DNA from: Macrothele yani
Lineage: Eukaryota; Arthropoda; Arachnida; Araneae; Macrothelidae
DNA length: 64,000 nt
Reading direction: 5' to 3'
Assembly (NCBI GenBank): GCA_039090855.1
Contig: CM077027.1
Span: 106,367,187 to 106,431,186 of the forward strand
Shown here: positions 43,715-53,734 of the stretch, piece by piece
How the letters are laid out: every line of letters begins with the position of its first letter
Position numbering within the stretch: the stretch's first letter is position 1
Program-made: the position numbers and the translations under genes
Notes under the pieces: model-generated
Database searches by the model: none
Seen by the model: the letters and a program-made list of their open reading frames with translations, nothing else
Told to the model about the DNA's origin: nothing

Positions 43715-44595
43715 GAGGGTGATTCAAAAAGTTCCGTGCAAAAGTAAAATGCGATTAAAAAAGATCTGTGGGTCGGAGAGACATGCGGTTTGCAGATTAA
43801 TATTCAACGAGGTACGGGATTTTGTACGGCATCCAGAAAAAAATTAGTACAAGATCTTGACAATAGAGGGCGCTGCTGCAGAGAATGTCCCATAAGTGAC
43901 GTTTGCACATTACTCGCATAAAGCAACGTTAGGGTGAGATATAAAAACCATTACGGAGAAACGCAATCACATTTTTAATTCGCGAAAATAATAAAGGTTC
44001 GTGCCGTCATTCTGATTGCAAAACCATACCGTTTTATTAAGCTAATAATTTGCATATAACATGAAGTCAGACGTGCAACGGGAAATCAGGCGTGCACGTT
44101 TAGCGCCGATCGTCTGTTGAGCAGGCATAGTACACACGAATGGCCTCATAGATCTCCAGATCTCACACTCGCTGATTTCTGGTTGCGGGGCTACTTGAAA
44201 TCCCGTGTCTATAGAGGTAATCCCCAGATGTTACCATCGCTGAAAGACGCCATACGGCAGGAGGTATCAGCCATTCCCGTTGACATGTTGATCAATGCTG
44301 TATCAGGCGTAAATACCACATCTGCACGCAGTACTGGAATGTGGTGGTGGACCCACTGAGCACTTGCATCTGTAAATCATGCTGAAATATAGTAAGTTTC
44401 ACTAATTTAACGTAGATCTCATTTCACAATTTTCGCCTCTGGTTGCTTTCTGTCGAGATTTTGAGCTATCTTCTTTCTTGATGCCATACAAAATCCCGTA
44501 CCTGGGTGAATAATAATCTGCAAACCGCATGTCTCTCAGACCCATTGATTTTTTTAATCGCATTTTACTTTTGCACCGAAATTTTGAATCACCCT
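43715..44595 (+). mobile_element. IS630-like deletion derivative with 130-bp inverted ends
   Basis: Ends AGGGTGATTCAAAAAGTTCC (43716) and, complement of the right end, CAGGGTGATTCAAAATTTCG (from 44595). The arms match over about 130 bp, sharing GTAAAATGCGATTAAAAAA, GAGAGACATGCGGTTTGCAG and GGTACGGGATTTTGTA. TA follows the right end (44596-44597); the left flank is not a clear TA. The interior is too short for a full transposase and keeps only its C-terminus. Confidence 0.88.
44117..44359 (+). pseudogene. IS630-like transposase, C-terminal fragment
   Basis: Contains EWPHRSPDLTLADFWLRGYLKSRVYRGN (44140-44225), the last catalytic block of the DUF4817-type family, with A-D-F where active relatives have C-D-F or L-D-F, then LKDAIRQEVSAIPVDMLINAV. 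The preceding 1 kb of gene is missing. Same family as the relics at 5430 and 59096, but a different subgroup by its ends. Confidence 0.85.
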
Positions 44596-44596
44596 G

Positions 44597-44958
44597 TATT
44601 TTCATTAATTAACTATAGTACTAAAGTTGTTAATTAAGTCTTTCAAGAATATCCAGTAGTTATCGATATGTAATATAAGCGTACATGCATATTATCACGT
44701 ATACATATTTTTACATGATGGGAATTTTTGGCCAAAAACGGATTTAGCGAGCACCAGAATTTAAAAGGTTTCCGCTCGTTCCGGGCTCTACTGTTTATAT
44801 GTTCTTGAATCAACTAGTAGAATTTTATCGTTTGCTCTTACTCACTCTTATTTCGTCCCATCTGTCGCTTATCGTTCTCTGCACATAGCACTTTTTTCGC
44901 ATCGTTTTATTGACTTTTGACTCGCTTCTAGTACTTGCCATCTTCCCTTTCAAAACTT
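44597..44958. other. No gene seen
   Basis: AT-rich spacer, unassigned. Confidence 0.45.
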
Positions 44959-44959
44959 T

Positions 44960-45190
44960 TGTGGTAAGTTGCACCAAAAAGTGGTGCTACACCAGCTGCA
45001 CCACTTTCTTGGAAAATATACACCATTCTGCCGGGCAAAATAAGCCTAAAAACATCTTGCAACCTTGTACCATAATGTGATGAAAAGTTGAACCACTTTA
45101 TTGGGTTTTGTTTGCAAAATACGATGATGTATCTTTTCTCAGAAAATGGTGCAACTGGTGTAGCACTATGTTTTGGTGCAACCTACCACA
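44960..45190. mobile_element. Short MITE (family C) with about 50-bp inverted ends
   Basis: TGTGGTAAGTTGCACCAAAA at the left and, on the complement of the right, TGTGGTAGGTTGCACCAAAA. The arms continue with GTGCTACACCAG and TGCACCA. The centre also has TTGCAACCTTGTACC. Total 231 bp, no coding capacity. Target duplication not clear. Confidence 0.85.
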
Positions 45191-45204
45191 GAAATTTTAA
45201 CAGT

Positions 45205-45255
45205 GTTTGAAAACTCGTTGGAATAAATAATGTGTCGTTAAGACAGAAAAACGTA
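45205..45255. repeat. Dispersed short repeat
   Basis: GAAAACTCGTTGGAATAAATAATG followed by TGTCGTTAAGACAGAAAAACG, matching 25464-25515. Parent element unknown. Confidence 0.55.
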
Positions 45256-45292
45256 GAAACCAAATTTCCATAAGCATGCAGAAACTCAATAG

Positions 45293-45515
45293 GGTCGCTC
45301 TGGTGGCGCAGTGGTCTAAGCGATGGCCTCTGATCATTCGTCCGAAAGGGATCCGGGTTCGAATCACGGTGAGGCATAGATCTTGTGTTTGTCTTACGGC
45401 ACTGGCTCTCTCCCTTCTCTGGAACTAGTGACCCTAAATTAGGGACGGGCGACTGCTTATAGCACATTAAGTTGCTCGTGGTGGTCGTTAAACTTCCAAT
45501 AAAAAAATAAATAAA
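45293..45515 (+). mobile_element. tRNA-derived SINE (family A)
   Basis: Complete copy with box A TGGCGCAGTGG and box B GGTTCGAATCA, body and AAATAAATAAAA tail. Flanks share CTCAAT (45285-45290 and 45521-45526), a partial target duplication. Confidence 0.9.
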
Positions 45516-45840
45516 AAGCCTCAATGGTTTAATTTCAGGCAGGCGTCGCCTTCCGTGAGCTTCAAGTCTTTTTCTTCGGTAGATTCGAATTTTTTTCCGA
45601 GTATACCAATAAAAGGAGCAATTGTTATTCTACCTAATTTGATCCAATAATCCGCAGCAGAAAAAGAGGGATTAATTTAAATTTGAATCCGCCTCAGAGG
45701 TTTATTAATCAGTGGAGATCCGTTGCATTACGTTTTCATTTAAAATAAGCAGCACATTTTGTGTTGAGGAACCAGTAAGCCTCATCCTTTCATCTTCATT
45801 GCCCTGTTGAAATTTACGTGTGCTGTAAACGACGCAAATA

Positions 45841-45915
45841 ATGGTGAACTTCCTCCAAGATACACCAGTCGGTGAATTGCAGAAGCTTTCTAGTGAATAC
45901 TACAGTAGCTTTCCG
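45841..45915 (+). other. Possible first coding exon (weak)
   Basis: An ATG in a favourable context (AATAATGG) opens 25 codons, starting MVNFLQDTPVGELQKLS, directly followed by GTAGGT, a possible splice donor. The phase at this donor does not fit the exon at 54953, which needs two leading bases, so the two would need an exon between them. No homology recognised. It may be chance. Confidence 0.15.
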
Positions 45916-46400
45916 GTAGGTATGCTTAAATATTATGGAAATGAGCATAATATAATTTCTATATGGACTGTGACGCGAGATTCGCGTAGATTTTCCGAAT
46001 GAGACAATGAAGGGGATTAAGTCACTCAGGAGATACGCAGAGGATGAAATTTGGAATCCAGCTCACATAACTTGCCAATTATTAGCGCTAGAATATGAGG
46101 ACCTAGCTTAATGGCAAAGCTGATTACAATATATCACCGAACAAACCCGAAAATTTCGGATTTTAATATGTTGTTAACAGAATCAGAACCTCAATGATTG
46201 ACGAAATAAGATAAATGAATAAATAAAATTAAAGGAGATGCGATAACGTTTTTTTTTTTTTTTTTTTGTGTGTGTGAACTATTCTGATCGTATAATTATT
46301 TCCATTTATGCTTTTAATTAAGTTTTATCGTCTACCACTATTCCGCGGAGCTTGATAACTACTAAAAAGACAGATGAAGAATTAAAACTCAAACATACAC
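45916..46400. other. No gene; T/GT tract
   Basis: A T run with (GT)n at 46251-46276. Otherwise unassigned. Confidence 0.5.
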
Positions 46401-46402
46401 TG

Positions 46403-46600
46403 CATGATCAAAACTATCCGAACATCTCCTTTGAGTACTGGATTTGCCCATATAAGTCACGGCCATGGCTCATAGAGGTATAAAAATGGCGCATAAGGTC
46501 TAGAAAATATAATTCGCTGTAAAAAATAAGTGGTGTGAATTCACGAAATATTTCTGAAAGTAACGTGCAGCAAAGATGCCGGTAGGTATCCGTCTTTTTC
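46403..46600. repeat. Tc1-like inverted end, solo
   Basis: CACTGCATGATCAAAACTATCCGAACATC is a typical end of one Tc1 subgroup, followed by about 150 bp of 5' non-coding sequence (CATAGAGGTATAAAAATGGCGC). No transposase follows, so this is a truncated copy. Confidence 0.5.
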
Positions 46601-46779
46601 AGAAATTTTTTTTTAAAAGTGCCCGTTTATTTTAACTTCCGTATTTTCACAAATTTCCCGTGGAGAGAAATTTCGTTTATTTTAGAAAAATCCATTTCAG
46701 GTTTTTCCGTATTTAAACTGAAATTCCGCAAAATCGATGACCCTATACTTACCAGCCCTTACCCAGATAATACTTCCTC

Positions 46780-46850
46780 TGAGGCTGGACCGGACTTCAA
46801 CTGGCAAATCGCGCCTTTAACCACTATGCTACAAACGCTCCGCTGTCAGC
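46780..46850 (-). repeat. tRNA-like SINE head, degenerate
   Basis: Minus strand GTAGCATAGTGGTTAAAGG resembles a box A, and GTTGAAGTCCGGTCC a weak box B. Similar to the tRNA-like parts of the foldback at 49334-49836. No cloverleaf could be drawn. Confidence 0.4.
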
Positions 46851-47054
46851 TTCACGTATATCGTAAAACGAATCGGTCGTCGTTAACCCCTCCCCCACCA
46901 CCACCACCAAAAAAAAAAAAAACGAATTCGGCGCCAATGAAATTTTGTTTTTTGTTATTAATGCGAGTGATCTAGTCATTCTATTTTCTGTTGGAGCTTA
47001 TTATTTTTGTGAATAGGTTTGTAATATTTTTTTTTCTGTAGGAGGCCTTCTCAC

Positions 47055-47338
47055 AAATTAAACACTTTTCATCCTGATTTTTCGAAGCAACAAAATACTT
47101 TGTAACTTGATTTTTTTAAACTGACAGTGACTTTCAGTTATCTTTAAAAAAGGTGAAATGTACCTTTTTATAGTATTATTTCACACACAAAAAAAATTAA
47201 ATATAAAATTTACTCTTGATAGCTATAATAGCTTTTCTCTTAAGTTGTCCAAAGACTGATACACAGACATCATATAATCATCAGTGCAATAAGTTAAGTA
47301 CCCGGTTACTTACAGTAACACAATATGTAATACGTATA
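47055..47338. repeat. Long dispersed repeat, copy 1 (first part)
   Basis: Matches 53735-53985 at roughly 75-80 percent by eye: shared strings include CTTTATAGTATTATTTCACA-like text, AAATTTACTCT.GATAGCTAT and AACACAATATG.AATA. Interrupted at 47341 by a Tc1 transposon. Non-coding. Confidence 0.75.
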
Positions 47339-47340
47339 TA

Positions 47341-48558
47341 CACTATCTACTAACAAGTAATTAGACACCTGTGATAGCAAAGGAAAAAGAAGTTCATTCA
47401 CCTTCAATAGTTGGTGGAGCCTCCACGAGCGGCGATTACAGCGTCGACCCACCGGAGCATACTCTCAACCAGGCGTTGTACGACGGTTAGCGGTATTTTC
47501 TTCCACTCGGTTTGGAGAAGACAGGTCAATTCTTTCACCGATTTTGGACGGTGGGGGCACCCCTTAAGTCGACGCTCCAACTCGTCCCAGCGGTGCTCGA
47601 TAGGGTTAAGGTCCGGGCTCTGCGCAGGCCAGTCCATTCGATTAACCCCATTGTCACCATACCAAGCCATGGTGGACCTCGCAACATGACAGGTGGCATT
47701 GTCATCCTGAAAGTAACATGGGCCCACCCCGTAAAACTGCCACAACGTAGGAAGCGCATGGTCATCCAAAATGGTGCAGTAGGTCTCGGCGTTGAGTCTA
47801 CAAGGAATTACGACAAATGATCCCATGTCATACCAGGAGAAACACCCTTATAGCATAATTCCACCGCCGCCGATCTTCACAGTTGGCAGAATACATTCCG
47901 GCAGGAGGCGTTCTCCAAGCAGACGCCAAACCCAGACCCTGCAATTCGAACGGTAGAGGGTGAATCTTGATTCGTCGCTCCAGAGAATCTGTTTCCACTC
48001 TTCAACGGTCCACTGTCGACGTTCTTTGCACCACGTTAGCCGAGCAGCACTATTGGATTTGGTGATCAAAGGCTTGTGGGCGGCAGCACGTCCATGATAA
48101 TCGAGCAGATTGGCTTCCTTACGGATTGTATTCATCGAAAGAAGACTCCCGGATGCCTGTTGAAACTCCTCGCGGATGTGGCACATCGATTTGGTGCGGT
48201 TCTTCCGAATTTCTCTGGCCAGAACCCGTCGGTCTCTAACTCCCAGTTTGTGGGTCTGCCGTGTCGGGGCACATTCCGACAGTCACCTCTCATCTTCCAC
48301 TTGCCAATCACGTAGGCCACTGTCGATTTTGGGTACTTCAACTCGCTGGATATGTCACGTGTGGATCGGCCATTTCTGTGATACCCAACGATCACACCTT
48401 TCTCGAAATCAGAGAGCTCCGAACTGCGTGGCATCTTGCATGCGACTAGTTGCGTTGTTGTTTCCCACACGATAGTTAACGTCGGCGGCCGTGACGTGTA
48501 TCAGGACCGCAGATATTGTCGATTTCAGGGGTGTCCAATTACTTGTTGGTAGATAGTG
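47341..48558 (-). mobile_element. Tc1 transposon, complete
   Basis: 1218 bp with TA on both sides (47339-47340, 48559-48560). Ends CACTATCTACTAACAAGTAA and, complement of the right, CACTATCTACCAACAAGTAA. Inserted into the long repeat; the other copy of that repeat (53700 onward) has no transposon here, so it provides the empty site. Confidence 0.95.
47404..48435 (-). pseudogene. Tc1 transposase, two or three frameshifts from intact
   Basis: Starts MPRSSELSDFEKGVIVGYHRNG (Met near 48435), the first helix-turn-helix. Then KSTVAYVIGKWK, the linker CRNVPRHGRPTNWE, a second helix region, DYHGRAAAHKPLITKSN (48100-48055) and the catalytic strand ILWSDESRFTL near 47965. Next come GGGGIML, CYFQDDNATCHVA near 47705 and QSPDLNPIEHRWDEL near 47615, ending VIAARGGSTNY at 47404. 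All three catalytic residues are present with 34 residues between the second aspartate and the glutamate, as in DD34E Tc1 enzymes. Frame changes lie near 48150 and 47830. Youngest-looking Tc1 gene in the window. Confidence 0.92.
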
Positions 48559-48560
48559 TA

Positions 48561-48774
48561 GTTGGTGCACAAAATAGGGAAGATGAGGAAAAATATCCTG
48601 TGCCATATGAATTAAAATTCGTGCGATATACTATCTACAATATCCGATCTTGCTATGGACTTCAAAATTCAACAGGCGATTGAAATTTAAAAGTTAATCA
48701 AACCTCAAGTATTCTCACTAATCGCTCCTATTCCCGGTAATTTCTCGTCATACGGATACGGAAAAAGTGAGCAG
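48561..48774. repeat. Long dispersed repeat, copy 1 (second part)
   Basis: Resumes after the Tc1: GTTGGTGCACAAAATAGGGA corresponds to GCTGGTGCACGAAATGGGAG at 53973. Continues to GGATACGGAAAAAGTGA at 48756, where a SINE interrupts. Confidence 0.75.
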
Positions 48775-48890
48775 GACGCACATGAGATAAAGGCAGATAG
48801 CAGTGAAAAGCACATGTTTGCGTAGCTCAGTTGGGAGAGCGACTATTACGGAGTGAGGGGACTCGATTTCGATGCCCGGCGTGGACAAAC
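48775..48890 (+). mobile_element. tRNA-derived SINE (family B)
   Basis: GGACGCACATGAGATAAAGGC, then box A GTAGCTCAGTTGGGAGAGC at 48822 and an altered box B CGATTTCGATGCCC at 48865. It sits inside the long repeat; the sister repeat lacks it at the matching point (about 54200). Confidence 0.8.
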
Positions 48891-48894
48891 CTGT

Positions 48895-49200
48895 GTTTTC
48901 ACATGAGTTTTTCCGTTAACATATAAAACGGATTGTGGAAAAGTTTCTGAAAATTGAGAATTTTCCGTTAACACATCTCTAAAACGGTAATTTACCGTCA
49001 ATATAAGAAAGAAACTGCGAAAAGGTTACTGAAATTTCAAAATTTTCATGTAGTACGAAAATTCCGTGAAATTCAAGTTTCTTTCCGTCATTTCACGGAA
49101 AGGGTTGTATCAGAAATATGATTTCTTAATTCCCGAAAGAAATGACGGAAAGTTGACCGTGAATTTCAGAAAAAGAAATTTGGCAGTGCAGAAAAGCGTG
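48895..49200. repeat. Long dispersed repeat, copy 1 (third part)
   Basis: GTTTCTGAAAATTGAGAATTTT matches 54246-54268, and TTTCCGTCATTTCACGGAAA matches 54690-54709. Contains several TTCCGT...ACGGAA inverted motifs. Confidence 0.7.
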
Positions 49201-49333
49201 AAACTCTAAAATAGATCATACCGAAAAGTTTCGTGACTCTTAACATGGCACGGTCATAGGATGCCATCTTAACAAATCAGTTCGAGAAATTACGACCCTG
49301 CTGCAATTGTCGCGATCAACTACAAAGGATGTT

Positions 49334-49836
49334 ACAAATTTTGAAAAGTGACAATCCGTTTTTTGGTGTAAATGTGACAACGATTGTAAGTCAGATAATA
49401 TCCGAAAGCTTGAAAATTTCGTCGTCTTGGAGCGGAGCCCGAACCCGCTACTCCCAGATAGCGCCCGGGTATGCTAACCACTACGCCACCCAGATCGACT
49501 AAGTCTCAAGTTTCCGATTAATTTGAATATAGCCATCATTCATGATTTATGTGCTTCTCCGGGCAATCACGGGATAGGATTCTTTACCTCCTACAGATTC
49601 GCTAAACATGAATGCTGGTTGCTACGAGTCGCGAATCCTGTGATGGTTATATTCAAATTAATCGGAAACTTCAGACTTGGTCGTTTTAGGTGGTGTATTG
49701 ATTATCATACCCGGACGCTACCCGGGTGACGCGGGTGCGAGTCCCGCTCCACTATGACGAAATTTTCAAGTTTTCGTATATTACAATCCTTGTCACATTT
49801 ACACCAAAAATCGGATTGTCATCTTCAAAATTTGTA
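49334..49836. mobile_element. Foldback with tRNA-like arms, second type
   Basis: Arms of about 190-200 bp: 49334-49540 and 49640-49836. Outer parts match inversely (GACAATCCGTTTTTTGGTGTAAATGTGACA against TGTCACATTTACACCAAAAATCGGATTGTC), as do inner parts (TTCCGATTAATTTGAATATA against TATATTCAAATTAATCGGAA). Between these, each arm carries a tRNA-like block with box A GTGGCGTAGTGGTTAGCAT or TGGTGTATTGATTATCAT and box B GGGTTCGGGCTCCGCTCC or GGGTGCGAGTCCCGCTCC. The loop is about 100 bp. No protein. Different from the family B foldback at 9629. Confidence 0.8.
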
Positions 49837-49869
49837 TTGTATGGTGTAATCGCGTATTCCATTCATGAT

Positions 49870-50449
49870 ACAAATGATGTTACTGTGAAGTGGAAGCGCT
49901 TAGAAGCAACAACAGCGCAGTCACGTGACAGAGCGGGAACGCCGGGTGTAGAAGTGGGTGGTGTGACAAAATCGCCTTTCCTCGATTGCAACACTCACCG
50001 CCGAGTTCCAAAATGCCTCTGGAAGCAACGGTTCATAGAGAGCTGAAAAGAATGACTTCCCATGATCAAACAGCAAGCCGCACACAAGCCTAACATCAGC
50101 AAGGTCAAAACCAAGCATCAGTTGGAGTGATATAAAGATCGGCGCTAGTCGACTCTGGGGCAGTGAAATCGCGTTCTCTGGAGTGAAGAATCACGCTTTA
50201 CCCTTTGCAGTCCGGCCGATGAGTCTGGATGTGGATAACGCTATAGAAGAGCTACCTGCTCGCAAAATATGAAGCTTGGTGGAGTAAGTATCATGCTCTG
50301 GGACTGTTTTTCCCGCACACATTGTCATAAAAATCCGCGCAAGCAGGCGTCGAATTTAAATGACATTTTACTACTGAGATGTTGCATACCAAGGACAGAA
50401 GTGATTACAATATCACAGCAGCAGGGCAATTTCCCAAGTGCATATGGTG
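49870..50449 (+). pseudogene. Tc1-like transposase, 5' half
   Basis: Plus-strand relic: TVHRELKRMTSHDQTASR near 50025, AVKSRSLE*RITL near 50170 (the decayed WSDESRFTL strand) and MKLGGVSIMLWDCFS at 50269-50313. Homology stops at about 50450, where an antisense Tc1 begins; the plus-strand relic resumes at 51784. Confidence 0.65.
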
Positions 50450-50464
50450 CACATTACGGTCATC

Positions 50465-51534
50465 ATTAGTACCGCGTCGGACGGCCTCGTGCCCGGATAT
50501 ATGTGGTGATACGGTCCGGCATGGAGTCAAAGGGGCGCAGTATGTTATCCTGGGACATATTGGCACACACCTCTTGCAACTGACGCTCTAAATCACGAAC
50601 ACTGGGACATGGAGTAAGCTGGCGTCTCATCTGGTCTCACGCGTGCTCGATGGGCGAGAGATAAGGCGATCTGGCAGTCAACGGAAGCGTCGAAGCTTGG
50701 CGTAACAGTCCTGAGAAACCCGATACGTGTGCGGACTGGCGTTATCTTGTCGGAAAATGGCTCCGTGCTGCCCCGCCTGCGAAGGCAGCACATGAGGCAG
50801 AAGGATCTCCTCTACGTATCTACGGGCCGTCAACGGCCCTCGGATCACTGCGAGGGAAGTCCAGCTGTCGTGCGCTATGACTATCCAGACCAGCACGCCA
50901 GGAGTTCGGGACGTGTGCCGCTGTAGGTGAGGTTGGGATTGTAGTGCTCACCTGCTGTCCTCCACACGCTGACACGGTGGTCGTCCTTTCCCATGCAGAA
51001 AGGGGATTCTTCGCTGAACCCTATACTTCGCCAGTCCGTAGCATTCCGCGTTGCTCGCTGCTGACACCACTGCAATCGACCGCGACGATGGTCAGGTGTT
51101 GATGGTCAGGTGTTGATGGTCAGGTGTTGATGGTCAGGTGTTGATGGTCAGGTGTTGATGGCAGAAACGTAAGGGCCGTGTAGATTTGCATCTGCCAGTC
51201 ATCTGGAAATGGTTCTGGTGGACACAGTTGTCCCTTGTACAGCCGCCACATATCTCTGGATATTGGACAAGGACGTCGTTGCATCTGTGTGTGCCGCTTT
51301 CACGATCGCAAGATCCGGTGGTGTGTCTGGGTCGTCCAGAGCCAGTCAGCAGTGACTGGGTGCCTTCCCGTGTCCTTTGCTCCCAACACGATCGCACCGT
51401 ATTGTCCTGCCGACCCCAAATAGCGGCCAATTCGACGCGCCGGCCACCCTGCCTCTCTCTCTCATCCCGATGATAAGGTCTTTTTCAAACTCCATGAGTT
51501 GCCCGTACTCACATCTACAGCGGCTTCTCGGCAT
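50465..51534 (-). pseudogene. Tc1 transposase pseudogene
   Basis: From 51534: MPRSRCRCEYGQLMEFEKDLIIGMRERG, the N-terminal helix domain; a linker with LTGSGRPRHTTG; VQGTTVSTRTISR-like text near 51220; LQWCQQRATRNATDW (51075 down); FSEESPFCM near 51010, where the first catalytic aspartate is glutamate; LVWIVIAHDSWTSL; IFRQDNASPHT near 50760 with the second aspartate; then a decayed C-terminus. A 14-bp repeat array (51087-51156) lies within the gene and breaks the frame. Confidence 0.85.
51087..51156. repeat. 14-bp minisatellite, five units
   Basis: GATGGTCAGGTGTT repeated five times exactly. It derives from the Tc1 coding sequence itself (the first unit fits the expected HHRRxRLQW region). 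Fourteen is not a multiple of three, so the expansion shifts the frame. Confidence 0.97.
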
Positions 51535-51783
51535 GTCTATTGCTCGGGAATCTCACCTGACTCTTACCGTGCATTTCGTCACGAATGTGGAGACTCCTGC
51601 GCGGCGCCTTTTAAGCCCCAAAGATTGCGATTGCAGCGCCGGTCTTAGACGCATGGTCATGCCGAATCGCACGAAATTTTAATCATTTGCATGTCTACCC
51701 TCCCTGTAGCTATTCACGGAGTTTCGCGTTAAAAAATTCCGCGGCTTTTTCTTGGTGCTCGGATTTTTATGACCATGAGTGTA

Positions 51784-52180
51784 GTTTACGACCTGCCCGT
51801 TAGTGTTAACTCTGCAGCATGTAATGCCATTCTCGACAATTTTGTGGTCCCAAAATAACAGCAACAGTTCTTTGAATGCCCTTTCGTTTTACCACTATAT
51901 CTCTGCTCCCGTCCACAAAGCGAGGTCCGTACAGAAATGGTTTAATGAGATGGGCGTGGAAGAACTTAATTGGCTTCAGCCCCGATATCAACCCCATGGA
52001 ACACTTTTGGAAAGAACTGGATCTTCCAGTGCGAGCTAGGTCGAACCTTCCTCCATCGGTAGCCGAACTGACTTGTTCTCGTGTGACAGACTGAAAGGCA
52101 ATTTCCGCAGTAGCGCACCAACGTATAGCGGAAAGCCTGCCCAGCAGAGTCGAGGCTGTGATAACAGCAAAGGATAAATC
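51784..52180 (+). pseudogene. Tc1-like transposase, 3' half
   Basis: Continues the relic at 49870-50449: SAACNAILDNFVVP near 51820, HYISAPVHKARSVQKWFNEMGVEELNW (51890-51970), INPMEHFWKELD (51990-52025) with the glutamate, and IAESLPSRVEAVITAKD to 52175, the standard Tc1 C-terminus. The segment with the second aspartate is altered (APVHK preceded by HYIS). Confidence 0.75.
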
Positions 52181-52253
52181 GAAGTTAGACCAACTCGTTG
52201 GTCCACTCTGTTATCCTAACACGAAGTCTCTGTTATCCCATTCGAAGTCTATA

Positions 52254-53663
52254 TACACTAGCGGAAAGTGAAAAAGAACACCAAGAAGGAGACGTCTGAT
52301 ACCAACGAAATTTATACAGCATAATAACGGAATACAGAGGATAACATGATCAAAGCATTACTGCAAAATACAGCTGTATTTGCTGGTAAACTGAAAAATA
52401 ACATTTCCATGTAACATGGTTAGTACGAGGTTGAACCGCCATGAACTGCGTAACACTGTGCAATTCTGGCATGGAGTATGTCGTACAGAAGCTGGATGTA
52501 AGTTTGAGGTATTGAGTTCTAAGTATCCTCAACCTGGACGCGGAAATCGGGGATGGTCATGGCTGGCCGTGGAGACCGGATAAGTCGTTGTCCCATAAAA
52601 TCCCACACGTGCTCAATGGGGGACAAATCCGGTGAACGTGCAGGCTATGGAAGTTGTCTCACACCCTGAAGTGTATGTTGCGTTGCACGTGCCGTGTGTG
52701 GGCGTGCGTTATCTTGCTGGAAAACACCACGATGGACCGACCTCACAATTGGCACAACAACGGGCTGAATGCTGTTGTTGATGTAGGAGGTGCTGTTTAA
52801 CGTACTCGGTACAAACACTAGTTGTGTACTGGAGTAATAACTGATCGCTCCCCACACCAGGAGATCAGGTGTAGGCCCTGTGTGTCGCTAGCGGATGCAA
52901 GAAGGGTGGAGACGCTCCCCTGTGCGTCTGCAAACACGCATACGGCCATCAGAGGCTCCCAAGCAGAATCTACTTTCATCCCTGAACACGACAGATCGCC
53001 ATTGCGTTCTCCAGTGCAGACGTTGACGACACCACTGCAGCCGTTCCTGACGGTGGGCTGGAGTCAGAGGTACACATGCCAGAGGAACACGTGCACGTAG
53101 TCCTGCATCCAGTAGACGGTTGCGGATTGTTCGCACAGTTACCTGCGTCACAGTGGATGTTCTGCTTGACAACGCCGCTCTTCTTATGCGTCGATCGGTC
53201 CACTCATCAGTCCGTCTGTGACTCCCGGTTCCAAGTCTTCTCGTGTGGGAATGTTCCTCGGACCATCTACGTCACCATCGTACCAGCACCGATACTTCCC
53301 ATCCAATTCGCTCCGCAATACGACGATACGACCACCCGGCCTCGCGGAGTCCGACTAGACGACCTCGCTCAAAGTCTGATAACTGCTGAAATCGTACACG
53401 TCTTCCATGTCCAGGCATTGCAGCTTCTTCAGGGTCTTCGCACGTGTCCGTATGCCGACGACTGACTACATTCACTTCGCCGTACTCCTTAAATACCACC
53501 GACGATAATTTGCATATTATGCCGTGCTGTGGCGTAAGCGCTCACCGGTTGGTCCCGAAATTAACATCACACCTACGTAAAGTCGACCCTATTAACATAT
53601 GTAAATTTCATGATCGTCCGCCAATTCCTTCTTGGTGTTCTTTTTTCACTTTCCGCCAGGGTA
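52254..53663 (-). mobile_element. Tc1 transposon, complete
   Basis: 1410 bp with TA at 52252-52253 and 53664-53665. Inverted ends TACACTAGCGGAAAGTG (then AAAAAGAACACCAAGAAGGA) and, complement of the right, TACCCTGGCGGAAAGTG with the same continuation. Confidence 0.93.
52430..53418 (-). pseudogene. Tc1 transposase pseudogene
   Basis: From Met near 53418: MPGHGRRVRFQQLSDFERGRLVGLREAGWSYRRIAERI, an intact-looking helix-turn-helix; a frameshifted linker; TVRTIRNRLLDAGLRARVPL (53140-53085); RLQWCRQRLHW; VVFRDESRFCLGASDGRMRV near 52990 with the first aspartate; VWGAISYYSSTQLVFV; VFQQDNARPHTARATQ near 52705 with the second; then a stop, and SPDLSPIEHVWDFMGQRL near 52610 with the glutamate; the end reads CYAVHGGSTSY near 52435. 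Damage is limited to about two stops and two frameshifts. Confidence 0.9.
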
Positions 53664-53734
53664 TATCAACTCGGATTTCTTTTCCATCACAGCGATAGGA
53701 TGCCATCTTAACTTATTATAAATTACGCTTTTTT

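Larger units (their letters stand above)
50450..51781 (-). mobile_element. Tc1-like transposon inserted in another Tc1
   Basis: Left end CACATTACGGTCAT (50450) and right end, complement, CACTCATGGTCATAAAA (from 51781, followed by TA). Same subgroup as the copy at 35290-36598. Splits the plus-strand relic at 49870-52180. Confidence 0.75.

Noticed and set aside
49433..49505. A tRNA gene call
   Set aside because: Lies in one arm of a foldback, with a diverged partner in the other arm; better explained as a tRNA-derived repeat.
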